Source: Pegea sp. RAD2-039 (lineage: Eukaryota; Chordata; Thaliacea; Salpida; Salpidae). From it: a DNA stretch of 64,000 nucleotides. Below, one piece after another: positions 34,166 through 44,145 of this stretch (positions are counted from its first letter, which is position 1; every line of letters begins with the position of its first letter). A model generated the notes under the pieces. It was not told where the DNA came from and made no database searches. It worked only from the letters and a program-made list of their open reading frames with translations. The stretch covers positions 186,001-250,000 of the forward strand of contig JAQGEQ010000107.1 in assembly GCA_034620365.1 (NCBI GenBank). Reading direction: 5' to 3'. Made by a program: the position numbers and the translations under genes.

Positions 34166-35666
34166 TGTACGATTTAGAAACTAAAAATAGAAAAGCTGGG
34201 AAGTGTGAACAAATTTTGAAAATTAATTTTTTGAGGTTAATGATAAAATATAAAGTTTTTAAAAAAGCGACAACATCAATTTTTCTCATCTATTTTTCAA
34301 ATAAATCTAATTATACATTGTCAAACAGCATAAAAGCTAGAAAGATTTTAACACTAAATAAGTAACTTAAAAAAAGTAAAATAATTTCATAAAATCTTAT
34401 AACGACTTTTAAAATAAATTAAACCTTTAGACAAAAATCGTTTTTCTAGCTAATTTTACATAAGACATAAATAGAACTTTTAAACTTGAATAAAAATGTG
34501 TAATCTTATTTCTCCATTAGAAATAATAAATAGTTGGACTATATTTTATTAAAAAATCACTTATAATTGGTTTAAAACCGCTTCAGATTAAAGTACTTGT
34601 AAGAACATATTATTTGAACTAAAAAGGAAATAGTTTACAATGTAATGCTACAAAATACAAAATAGTTGAATATTTTTAAGCAAACTTTCTACTTTTAATC
34701 ATTTTTTATAATTGAAAACATTGTATGTGAAAGTTTGAGAAAAATTTTATTAAAAATTCAGTTCTATGATTGATTGTAAATCGAAATATTTTTCACTAAA
34801 AGATAAACTTTCTAAGATATTACTTCGAGTAATAAATAATGAATAAAACGAAAACTTGTTTTATTGTCATCATAAATTCGTATATAAGAGTTATAAAGGT
34901 TTAAGATCCATCAAAAAAATTATAAAACATTTCAAAGTACATTTTATGATAAAAAAAAACGATTTTATTTTTTCTACCAAAAGTTGAAGGTCAGTAAATA
35001 AAATCTTATATCTCTTTATAATTTAAAAGTATTTCTACTTTTTGAAACAAATTTACATTTAACATTTAAACTTTTCGAGTCAAATTATTATTCAGTTATT
35101 TTTTTACATTTAGAAAATGGAAGTAACTGTAAATATACAATACCAATTTATAGTTTATTTATATACTGATAGATATAACCTAATACTATAAATTTATAAA
35201 CTAATGCCAGTATTTGATACAATCAGATAATACTGTTTTGGCTTAAGAAATTTAAAGTGAATTTTTTGTTTAAAAAATCAGACATCTAATATCTTCAGGA
35301 ATCTTATCAGTTTAATATAAATTCAATAAAAATTGAAAATCAACTTCTATAGATCTTAAATTGTATTCTTCATATGATTGATATTATATTAAGTTTTTTT
35401 AGTTTTTACGCTTTGAAAGAAAGTTAGGTATTTCCATTAGTTATTTGAAAAACTATAAAATTAAATTTGGTTATTTTGTTATTGTCTTAGAGAAAGATCA
35501 GATTTTGAAACCAACATTCCTTATGTAAGTTTTAGCTCTTTTACGCTACTTAGTGGAAATTATAAATTTAGTTTTAATTAAAACTAGAGTTGGAGCGAAT
35601 TTTCTGACTTTGGAGGAAGTGTAAGGTCAAGATCTCGAGTCTGCATCCCAAATGTTCCTAAAATGT
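34166..35666. other. Diverged third copy of the Mis18 upstream flank
   Basis: Aligns with 14973-16465 and 45472-46960 but with many substitutions and indels. The 75-codon frame seen in the other two is disrupted here. No gene is supported. Confidence 0.5.
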
Positions 35667-35936
35667 TCTTTAAATCATTTGAGACTGTTTCTTCACAAAA
35701 CATATAATGATAAAGAAAATTGTGACAAAATATTTGTTCAAGCACAAGTTGAACTGTTATACTTTTGCAAACACTACTATTTCAAAACAGTGAGTTTTTC
35801 CAATTCTTATACTATTAACATTCTATATAATTATTTACTGTTATATGCTTTAAGGACTACTGAAATGCCATGTGTTACATCTTTTGCTTTCTATATTTCT
35901 AACTTAATAGATGCTATTTGTGAGAATGTGTTTTAG
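35667..35936 (+). pseudogene. Fragment of an unrecognised coding sequence, copy 1
   Basis: An open frame of more than 80 codons with normal-looking amino-acid use, including 'KIFVQAQVELLYFCKHYYF' and 'ALRTTEMPCVTSFAFYIS'. It recurs at 40900-41166, where the same residues are read across frameshifts. It begins exactly where the duplicated flank ends, so it is probably the broken edge of a gene or mobile element. The family was not recognised. Confidence 0.35.
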
Positions 35937-37198
35937 TGGGAGATGCTCTCTTCAGCTATTCTGCTTTACATTTATTAAAACAAATTAATGACATTTAAAT
36001 TGGTCTATTAGATGTCACAAATTAAAAAGTTTTTATATAAAAATTTGTTAGATTTTAAGTTTAAACTTGTATACTTGTATTTTACTAACAAATTTTCAGA
36101 ATGTGAAAGTTGTTAAATTTTAATCTTCTGGTTTTTCTTAAACATTAGCATATTGATAAATTAGAAAAGCAGTAATTTAAGAAATGAAAATGATAAAAAA
36201 CACCATAAAAAAACTTTCTTCAAAGATTTATTGTTAGTAACTGAAAATAATCGAAGGTTTTACTTTGTATCTGCAATTAGTCAACAGAAACATTTCTTAA
36301 AAACGAAATATTTACTTTAAAAGTTTAAGAAAAACTACTTTAATATACATATCGATAATTACAAATTTAATAATTAAAACTTTCTACTAAAAGTGAAAGC
36401 TGTCAAGGTTCATGCCTTAATATCCTTAAAAGATAAATTCAAAAAGATTATGAAAAAAATTTAATCAAAATTTTACAAAGTAACATTTCTTACTAAAAAT
36501 AATCTTTTGAAAATCAAAATTGTTTTTTAGTCAAGTTACTCTGTAGAAAATATTTCTAAAGAGAAAGCTTAAACTCAAATGTTTTATTATTATATTGAAA
36601 TTATACAGTAGAAGATAGTTGTGTTTACAGATTACAAACTACTTGAAGTAATCACATTTACTGTTAACTTTAAACATTCAGTGGATGACTTCAATTACTA
36701 AAAAATTTTCTTGTATTTCTTAATCAAAATTTAGTTTAAAAGCTTCAATAATCTTTATTATAATAGTATCCACTCAACTAATTTTAACTAATGATTAAAT
36801 AATGATCATGCTTTCTAATTATTATATTAAATAGATAAGAACTAAACTATAATTGTAATATAACACATTTTGATTAAATTTTGAAGATACAATCAAATAA
36901 ACAACTAGATATCAGTCTTTTTGAAATTTCCAAAAATATAATAAAAATGTCATCTAGAGTAGATATTTATGAAAAATTAAAAGAAACCGACTTTTATAAA
37001 TATTCATTTTAAAGTGAATAGTTTAAACAGAAATCCTTTTCCTTCTTATTTTATTTAATTGTTTGAAAATTCAAAAGTTTAAAAGTGAAATAAAGTGCTG
37101 TGACATTGAGAAAAGTCGGATGATAAATGAATGATGATTATTATATTGTTATTATAGAAGGATATAAGACTTTGATATAATCAGAGACATTAGATGAT
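35937..37198. other. 3' flank of a lectin pseudogene
   Basis: AT-rich, homologous to 9190-10042 and 41170-42540. No gene is supported. Confidence 0.5.
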
Positions 37199-38127
37199 TT
37201 ATCGTTGATTGTCATCTACCGTTGAGTAAATAAAATCATCATCATAAAGATTATAAAGAATATCTATTCTTTCTTCTTGTTCATCAACTTGGTCATGAGA
37301 CACGTCATCTACTACGTCATTTTCACTTGCATTATTAAGCTCAATATCTTCAGTAGTTGATCTTTCTTTCTTTTTCATTATAAGAAGAGCTATCTTCAAA
37401 AGCATGTAGCAAATAAATACAAATAATAGAACTGATCCAACAGATAAACCAATCAAGAGAAAGTTGGTAGAACCATCTTCATTGCTACCAGTAAATAAAG
37501 TTGTTGTTTGTCTGTTACTAGACAAAGGTTTGCTTGTTGGTTCTGTCAAAGTAATTGTTGTTTGTCTGTTACTAGTGAAAAGTGTACTTTTTGGTTCTGT
37601 CAAAGTAATTGTATTTTGTCTGTTACTAGACATAAAAATATCTTTTGCTTCTGTAAATGTAATTGTTGACCTTTTTGTTGTTGGGTTAGTCTTACTATTC
37701 CTTAAACATAAAAATGGAACACAATAGTTCCATCGACTTCCTGTTAGTTCTTTCTTAACTTCTTTCTGTTACTTCTACGTCGAAGATATAAGTATTGACA
37801 CTTATCTTTCCGCAACTGCAAACTTGGATCATAATTATTTCCATTAAACTTCATTCCATCTTGCCACTGATATATTCCGTTTTTACAATCGAGTCCTACG
37901 TGAAGCCAAGTTATTTTTTTAAAGATTTTAACCTCCATAAGTTTATCAGATACTTCATCAACTATCTTCTGATTATGTAATGGAATCAACATTCCATCAT
38001 TTTTCTAACAATATTTGGTGACTTCAGTTTTAGTTTTGTATAAATTTACTACTTCAATCACACCGATACTGGAATTAAGAAACTTCTTTTCTTTTTTCTT
38101 TACTTTTTGATTTTTATTTTGATTCAT
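37199..38127 (-). pseudogene. B-type lectin gene with tail type I, broken twice (copy B4)
   Basis: All parts of a B-type receptor are present: a lectin domain with 'VGLDCKNGIYQWQDGMKF', a stalk with three repeat units, a span ('GLSVGSVLLFVFICYMLLK') and tail type I. Two lesions disable it. A TAG at 38005-38007 replaces a Glu codon of 'YCEENDG', and a frameshift near 37755-37770 turns the '..KFELTGSRWNYY' region into 'KKLRKN' plus stop. In the tail the ITIM-like 'VSYDQV' has become 'VSHDQV', so the signalling Tyr is gone, while 'IYSTV' remains. Confidence 0.8.
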
Positions 38128-38636
38128 TTTCTGATTTTCTAAACCTTTTTTTAAATTTTTTAAACCATGTAACTTATCAACAAAAACTCAACCAACTGCT
38201 AAACTTCTAGAAAAGTTTGTTGTAGTTTTAAAGTTAAAAAATTTTCTTTCTCTCTTTTTATTACTCCGTTGTTAAGTTTATTTCCTTGATATTGAACAAA
38301 TATATAAATTTGTAGATATCTTAGACTTTTATAAACTTCACTTTATTTTTTTTTTTTACTGATCTTAGTTAAAAGTCATCTATTAATCGAAAGCTAAACT
38401 ATCTGATCTGAGATAATTAAATGATTACACGTGAAAAAGCTTTTTTGGAATTTATTTAAATGATGATATAATCAAGATTTTATTATTATTTTGAATAAAA
38501 TGTTACAACTGAGTTTTTTTAAATGCATAAAGAGACGATCAGCATAATTATAAAGAACATTTTCATCTTCAATTAAGTTGTAGATATATATTTTCAAATT
38601 TTTTTGATTACAATCTCCTCTGCAAGGAGAAACATT
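38128..38636. other. Spacer between lectin pseudogene and CBM14 fragment
   Basis: AT-rich copy of 18410-18904 and 50285-50789. Nothing further was recognised. Confidence 0.45.
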
Positions 38637-38912
38637 TTATTGATAATCACAAATCTTCAAATATGGATTGAAATAAGTTCCAGCAGGACATGACAATGTC
38701 TCTAAGATTCCTATAAAAATTGAGAACAACTTAGTAAAAGAACAAACTATTTATGAACTCATCTTTTTATTTTAGCAACAAGCAATCGATTAAATAAATA
38801 ACTTCAAACCAACCGTTAAAACATTTGTAGTAATGGTAGAGGTCTCCTGGTTTTTCAAATGGTCCAGTAGTTAATGGTGCACCGTCTGGACCAAAACATC
38901 TAGAGTTAGGAT
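38637..38912 (-). pseudogene. Orphan last CBM14 domain of a chitin-binding gene
   Basis: Two exons (38814-38912 and 38637-38710) with intact splice sites encode one terminal domain identical in plan to the last domains of genes 1 and 2, ending CDYQ-stop. It is the four-cysteine type ('[12 protein letters not shown]'). Upstream homology with gene 2 continues through the next intron to about 39299 and then stops abruptly at LINE sequence. No signal peptide or other domains exist upstream, so it is a 3' fragment. Confidence 0.75.
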
Positions 38913-39299
38913 CTGAAAGATTCATTTTAACAACAACTTCATTATAATTTCGAAAATAACTTCTTTTTTAGAGAAAGAAATATAATTAAAAAATAAAATG
39001 AATCTATTTTCTTCACTATAATATTAGGTAGTTGTTAGTTTTATAAAATATTAAAAAAATACAATCAATGAAAGTCTTCAATCTGTTACTTTCAATTTTT
39101 TTGTACCATGGTCAATGTACTGCTTATGAAACTATTCAAACTATTTTTCATTTATTAACATTTATGAAAAAATTTAAAGATTAATAAACTAAAAGATGAA
39201 GTCAATGTTAAAATGGTTCAGGTTTATATATACAAAATATCTTTTCATATAATGAATTTAATTTGCTTAAAAACTATTTAAATAATCAAAAATTTTCAA

Positions 39300-40195
39300 T
39301 TCAGTTTATGTCTTCTAAGTTGATATAACTTGAGGGAGGGACTAATGGAGAAGAAGTCATCAAACTGAAGATCAATTAGGTTGTGAATAATTTTAAAAAT
39401 CGGAATAAGGTCGTATTTAATTCTTCGGATTTCCAAAGTATCTTGATTGAAGAAGCTGAGACGATGCTTATAACTCTCGTATTTGATATTAAGTTTCCTG
39501 CAAACCAATCTCGTAAATGCTGCCTGAACAGATTCGATTTTTCTGATATCACCAACTTGATATGGCATCCATGCACTGACATTGTATTCAAGAATAGGGC
39601 GTATGTTTAGTTTGAAAAGTTTGACGAAAAACCATGGATCTTTAGAATTAAAAGTCTTTATGATGAGGTGGACAAGCTTGATAGATTTTCAAAAGATTCT
39701 GGAAACATAACTGTGCCATTTGAAGTCAGAAGTCAGAGTAATGCCGAGGTCTATGACTGAGGATACTCGTTCAAGAATAGATCCATTGATGTAGTATTGG
39801 TTGCTGAAGTTGGCAGCTGGCTTACGGGAGAATGTTATAACTTCAGACTTTGTTGGCTGGATTTTAAGTTGCCAATTCGGAGACCAATTTTCTACAATGT
39901 TTAGTGCAGTTTGGAGTTTTGAGTGAGAACCAGATACTTGCTTGATGTCATCTGCATACACAAACACACTGACATTGTCTACTGTTATTAGTCTTCTGAT
40001 GAGGTCTTCAATGAAAATCAAAAAGTGAAGTGGACCCAGAACGGAACCCTGAGGAACGCCGCTGGTGACTTTACTATGAGTAGATAAAGATCTTTCTACA
40101 CGGGTTTGTCCGGTTCTACCTGATAAGAAATCTTCAATCCATTTTTATATAGAGTTGCTGATTTTTATGTTTTTCAATACAGTAATGAGCATATA
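39300..40195 (-). mobile_element. LINE fragment: reverse transcriptase palm and thumb
   Basis: The minus strand encodes, with a few breaks, a CR1/Jockey-like reverse transcriptase: 'RVERSLSTHSKVTSGVPQGS', then the catalytic 'FVYADDIK' (about 39958), 'NWQLKIQPTKSEVITFS', 'DLGITLTSDFKWHSY', and a C-terminal 'YESYKHRLSFFNQDTLEIRR' segment near 39400. A stop and frameshifts are present, so it is inactive. Its low end abuts truncated chitin-binding intron sequence (about 39299); its high end abuts Mis18-type flank (about 40196). It is less AT-rich than its surroundings. Confidence 0.85.
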
Positions 40196-40499
40196 TGTTC
40201 AAAAGTCTTATCAGTTTAATAGAAATTCAATAGAAATTGAAAATCAACTTAAACAAATCTTAAATTATTTTCTTCACATTCTTGGTTTTATTTGAAATTT
40301 TTTTTTAGTTTTTATGCTGTGAAAGAAAGTTTGGTATATCAATTATTTATTTGAAAAACTATTAACTCAAATTTGGTTATTGTGTTATTGTCATAGTGAA
40401 AGATCAGATTTTGAAACCAACAATCTTTTTGTAAGTTTTAGCTCTTTTACGTCACTTGGCGTAAATCAAAAATATATTTTTTAGTTAAAACTGCAAATT
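40196..40499. repeat. Fragment of the Mis18 upstream flank
   Basis: Matches about 16097-16400 and 46596-46890 in direct orientation, caught between two LINE fragments. Confidence 0.6.
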
Positions 40500-40850
40500 G
40501 TTATTTATTATTTTTCTAAAAACCATATTATACAAACGTTTAGCTTTTTGATCGGTTTGCTGAGTTCAGTTATCAGCAGAACTCAAGAGCATATCATTCA
40601 CAATTATATGACGAGTCATTTGATTGTGTCCCACACAACAAGCTAATTACTATATTGAAAAACTTAAAAATCAACATCTTTATCTTACAGTGGGTTGAAG
40701 ATTATATATCAGATAGAAACCAACAACCTCGTGTAGAAAGATCTTTATCAACATCTAGTCAAATCACCAGTGGTGTTCCTCAGGGTTCCGTTCTGGTTTC
40801 CTTCTCATTTAAATTTTCATTGAATACCTCATCAGGAGACTAGTAGCAGC
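40500..40850 (+). mobile_element. LINE fragment in opposite orientation
   Basis: The plus strand encodes 'SFDCVPHNKLITILKNLKIN', 'WVEDYISDRNQQPRVERSLS' and 'SGVPQGSVL', then drifts out of frame. It is closer to the 17.6-kb fragment than to its neighbour at 39.3-40.2 kb, so the two adjacent pieces came from different LINE copies rather than from one inverted insertion. Confidence 0.78.
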
Positions 40851-40899
40851 AGATGATGTCAATATGTTCAAAAAAAAATGGGAAGAACCCTTTTTCGTT

Positions 40900-41166
40900 T
40901 AAATCATTTGATACTGTTTCTTTCGAAAACATATAATCATAATGAAAATTGTGAAAAAATATTTGTTCAAGCACAAGTTGAACTGTTAAACTTTTGCAAA
41001 CATTTCCATTTCAAAACAGTGAGTTTTGCCAATTCCTTATATTATTAACATTCCATGTAATTGTTCACTGTTATTTGTTTTGAGGACTACTGAAATGCCA
41101 TGTGTTACATCTTTTGCTTTCTATATTTCTAACTTAATAGATGTTATTTGTGGAAATATGTTTTAG
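40900..41166 (+). pseudogene. Fragment of an unrecognised coding sequence, copy 2
   Basis: Copy of 35667-35936. The same peptide motifs ('KIFVQAQVELLNFCKH', 'TTEMPCVTSFAFYIS') are interrupted by frameshifts. It supports an ancestral coding origin but not a current gene. Confidence 0.35.
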
Positions 41167-41169
41167 TGA

Positions 41170-42542
41170 GAGGTGCTCTCTTCAGGCATTCTGCTTTACA
41201 TTTATTAAAATAAATTAATAACATTTAAATTGGTCTATTAGATGTTACGAATTAAAAGTTTTTAAATGAAAAGTTGTTGGAATTTAAGTTTAAAACTTGT
41301 ATACTTGTATTTTACTAATAAATTTTCAGAATGTGAAAGTTGTTAAAGTTTAATATTCTGGTTTGTCTTAAACATTAGCATATTGATAAATTAGAAAAGC
41401 GATAATTTAAGAGATGGAAAAGAAAAAAAGCCATAAAAAAACTTTTTTCAAAGACCTATTGTTAGTAACTGAAAAATAATCGAAGGTTTTACTTTTTATC
41501 TGCAATTAATCAAAAGGAACAATTTTTAAAAACGAAATATTTACTTTAAAAGTTTAAGAAAAACTACTTTAATATAGAGATCAATAATTACAAATTTAAT
41601 AATTAAAACTTTCTACTAAAAGTGAACGCTGTCAAGGTTCATGCCTTAATATCCTTAAAAGATAAATTCAAAAAGATTATGAATAAAATTTAATCAGAAC
41701 TTTACAAAGTAACATTTCTTACTAAATAAAATCATTTACAAGATCCAAATTTGTTTCTTAGTCAACTTACTCTGTAGTAAATATTTTTAATGAGAAAGCT
41801 TAAACTCAAATGTTTAAATATTATAATGAAATAATACAGTAGAAGATGGTAGTTTTTACAGATTACAAACTACTTGAAGTAATCACTTTTTATTGCTAAC
41901 TTTAAGCATTCAGCAGATGACTTCAATTACTTAAAAATTTTCTTGTTTTTTTTAATCAAAACGTTGTTCAAGGGCTTCAATAATCTTTGTTATTATAATA
42001 TCAACTTAACTGCTTTTACTAATTGATTCAAATATTATAATGCTTTCTAAGTATTTATTTAAGCAGTTAAGAACTAAACTACAAATTCAATATAACACAT
42101 TTTAGTTAAACTTTAAAGATACAATCAAATGAAAAATTAGAATTTAGTCTTTATAAAATTTCCGAATATATAATAAAAATCTTATACAGAGTAGATATTT
42201 ATGATAATTTCTAAGAAACTGGCTTTTGTAAATATAAATTTTAACGTGAAAAGTTTTAACAGAAATCTTTTTCCTTCTTATTTTACTTAATTGTTTGAAA
42301 ATTCAAAAGTTTAAAAGTGGAATAAAGTGCTGTGACATTGAGAAAAATCGGATGATGAAGAAATGATGATTATTATATTGTTATTATAGAAGGATATAAG
42401 ACTTTGTTATAATCAAAAACATTACATGATTGATCGTTGATTATCATCTGTCATTGAGTAAATAAGATCTTCATCATCAAGATTATAAAGAATATTTATT
42501 CTTTCTCTTTTTGATCAACCTGGTCATGAGACACGTCATCAA
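41170..42542. other. 3' flank of a tail-truncated lectin gene
   Basis: AT-rich. The last 110 bases before 42543 are the former coding region of tail type I, now out of frame. The rest matches 35937-37198. Confidence 0.5.
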
Positions 42543-43298
42543 CTACGTTACATTACTTGTATTTTTAAGCTCAATATCTTCAGTAGTTGATCTTTCTTTC
42601 TTTTTCTTTTTAAAAAGAAATATCTTCAAAACCATGTAGCAAATAAATACAAATAACAGAACTGATCCAACAAATAAACCAAACAAGAGAAAGTTGTTAG
42701 AACCTAATTTATTGCTACCAGTAAATAAAGTTGTTGTTTGTCTGCTACTAGTGAAAGGTTTGCTTGTTGGTTCTGTCAGAGTAATTGTTGTTTGTCTGTT
42801 ACTAGACATAAAAATATCTTTTGCTTCTGTAAATGCAATTGTTGACCCTTTTGTTGTTGGTTTAGTCTTACTATTCCTTAAACATAATAATGGAACATAA
42901 TAGTTCCATCGATTTCCTTTTAGTTCGAATTTTCTGCTTCTATTGCTCCTTTTAAGATATAAGTTTTGACACTTATATGATGACAAATGCAAGCTTGGAT
43001 CATAATTATTTTCATTAAACTTTATTCCATCTTGCCACTGATATATTCCGTTTTTACAATCAAGTCCTACGTGAATCCAAGTTCTTTTTTTAAAAATTCT
43101 CGCCTCTATAAGTTTATCAGATACTTCATCAACTGTCTTCTGATTATGTATTGGAATCAACATTCCATCATTTTCTTCACAATATTTGGTGGCTTCACTT
43201 TTAGTTTTGTGTAAATTTACTACTTCAATCACACCGATACTGGAATTAAGAAACTTCCTTTCCTTTTTCTTTACTTCTTGAACTTTATTCTGAATCAT
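42543..43298 (-). CDS. B-type lectin receptor with truncated tail (copy B5)
   Basis: 251 aa from ATG. The lectin-like domain (about 18-142) is intact: C40, 'VGLDCKNGIYQWQDGIKF' (C81, W89), C110 and 'LLCLRN' (C139). The stalk has two repeat units ('SSNRQTTITLTEPTSK'), followed by a span (about 202-228) and 'KKKKKERSTTEDIEL'. The frame then ends after 'KNTSNVT', where B1 continues into the tyrosine tail. A small indel near 42550 (AGTAATGTAACG versus AGTAATAATGACG) causes this. The result should reach the membrane but lacks every tail tyrosine motif, so it might act as a non-signalling or decoy receptor, or be an early pseudogene. No signal peptide is seen. Confidence 0.62.
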   Translation of the reverse strand: MIQNKVQEVKKKERKFLNSSIGVIEVVNLHKTKSEATKYCEENDGMLIPIHNQKTVDEVSDKLIEARIFKKRTWIHVGLDCKNGIYQWQDGIKFNENNYDPSLHLSSYKCQNLYLKRSNRSRKFELKGNRWNYYVPLLCLRNSKTKPTTKGSTIAFTEAKDIFMSSNRQTTITLTEPTSKPFTSSRQTTTLFTGSNKLGSNNFLLFGLFVGSVLLFVFICYMVLKIFLFKKKKKERSTTEDIELKNTSNVT

Positions 43299-44145
43299 TT
43301 TCTGATTTTTTAACCATAAAACTTATCAACTAAAAACTCAACCAACTGCTATACTTCTAGAATAATTTGTTTTAGTTTTAAAGTTAAAAACTTTTCCCTG
43401 TTTTTTTAGTAGTTTTTCCTTAAAGCTATTTCCTTGATATTGAACAAATATATTTATTCCTAGATATCTTAGAGTTTTATTAATTTTTTTTTTATTTTTG
43501 TCATGAGTTCTTTTAAACTTATTAATGGTTGGTTTTTTACGAATAATTTAAACACATTTTGTTTAGTTGTTTATTCTGATCATTCACTAAGAGTCATTGA
43601 ATTTAAAACATTCCATTAAAAACCAAAATAAATGTTTTTTTAATTTCAAAATACAAAAATATTCAAAAAATAAATTCTGTGCAAGTCATTGAAGTTTAAA
43701 CTAACCAAAAGTGAGAAAAAAAACAAAATACAGCTATATTAACTAATTATTATTATAATAAGCAGAAAAATAATAAGTTTGATTTCTGCCTCATCAACAA
43801 ATTAAATCTTTTTTCATAATGTGTAATAACAAAAGTAAGTTGAGATTTTTATAGATAAATATATTTTAGTATTTACTAAAGGCTCACTAGTAAGTAATCT
43901 TTTTATTCTAAATTAAATAAAGTTATGTAAAATGGTTCAAAACAAATCTAAAAGCTTTTTTAAAACTGTATTTTAAGACTTAAAGCTATAATTTACAAGA
44001 CATGGATTATTCTAGAAAATGATTTTTATTTGTAAGAACTCGTCAAGTAATAAAACATAAATTTCTTTTTAACAACAATCAAAAGTAAAACTTTAAAAGT
44101 GAAATGTATTTTAATAATACTGATGTCCAACCTATATTAGTAAAA
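43299..44145. other. Spacer between lectin B5 and the Mis18-like gene
   Basis: AT-rich. From about 43480 the sequence is not obviously shared with other spacers in the window. No gene is supported. Confidence 0.5.

Larger units (their letters stand above)
29490..35665. repeat. Segmental duplication, copy 2 (pair 10255-16465)
   Basis: Direct copy of 10255-16465. Its start coincides with the tail switch in the chimeric lectin gene. Its end, near 35665, coincides with a jump to the unrelated block that recurs at 40900. Confidence 0.75.
35667..38300. repeat. Segmental duplication (pair 40900-43470)
   Basis: Direct copies about 5.2 kb apart, containing the unknown coding fragment, a common spacer, and a tail-I lectin locus. 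The spacer part is also homologous to 9190-10042. Confidence 0.65.
40900..43470. repeat. Segmental duplication (pair 35667-38300)
   Basis: Second copy of the block described at 35667-38300. Homology fades after about 43470. Confidence 0.65.

Noticed and set aside
39376-39610. Additional frames on both strands within the LINE fragment
   Set aside because: They are shadows of, or frameshift pieces from, the reverse-transcriptase sequence on the minus strand.
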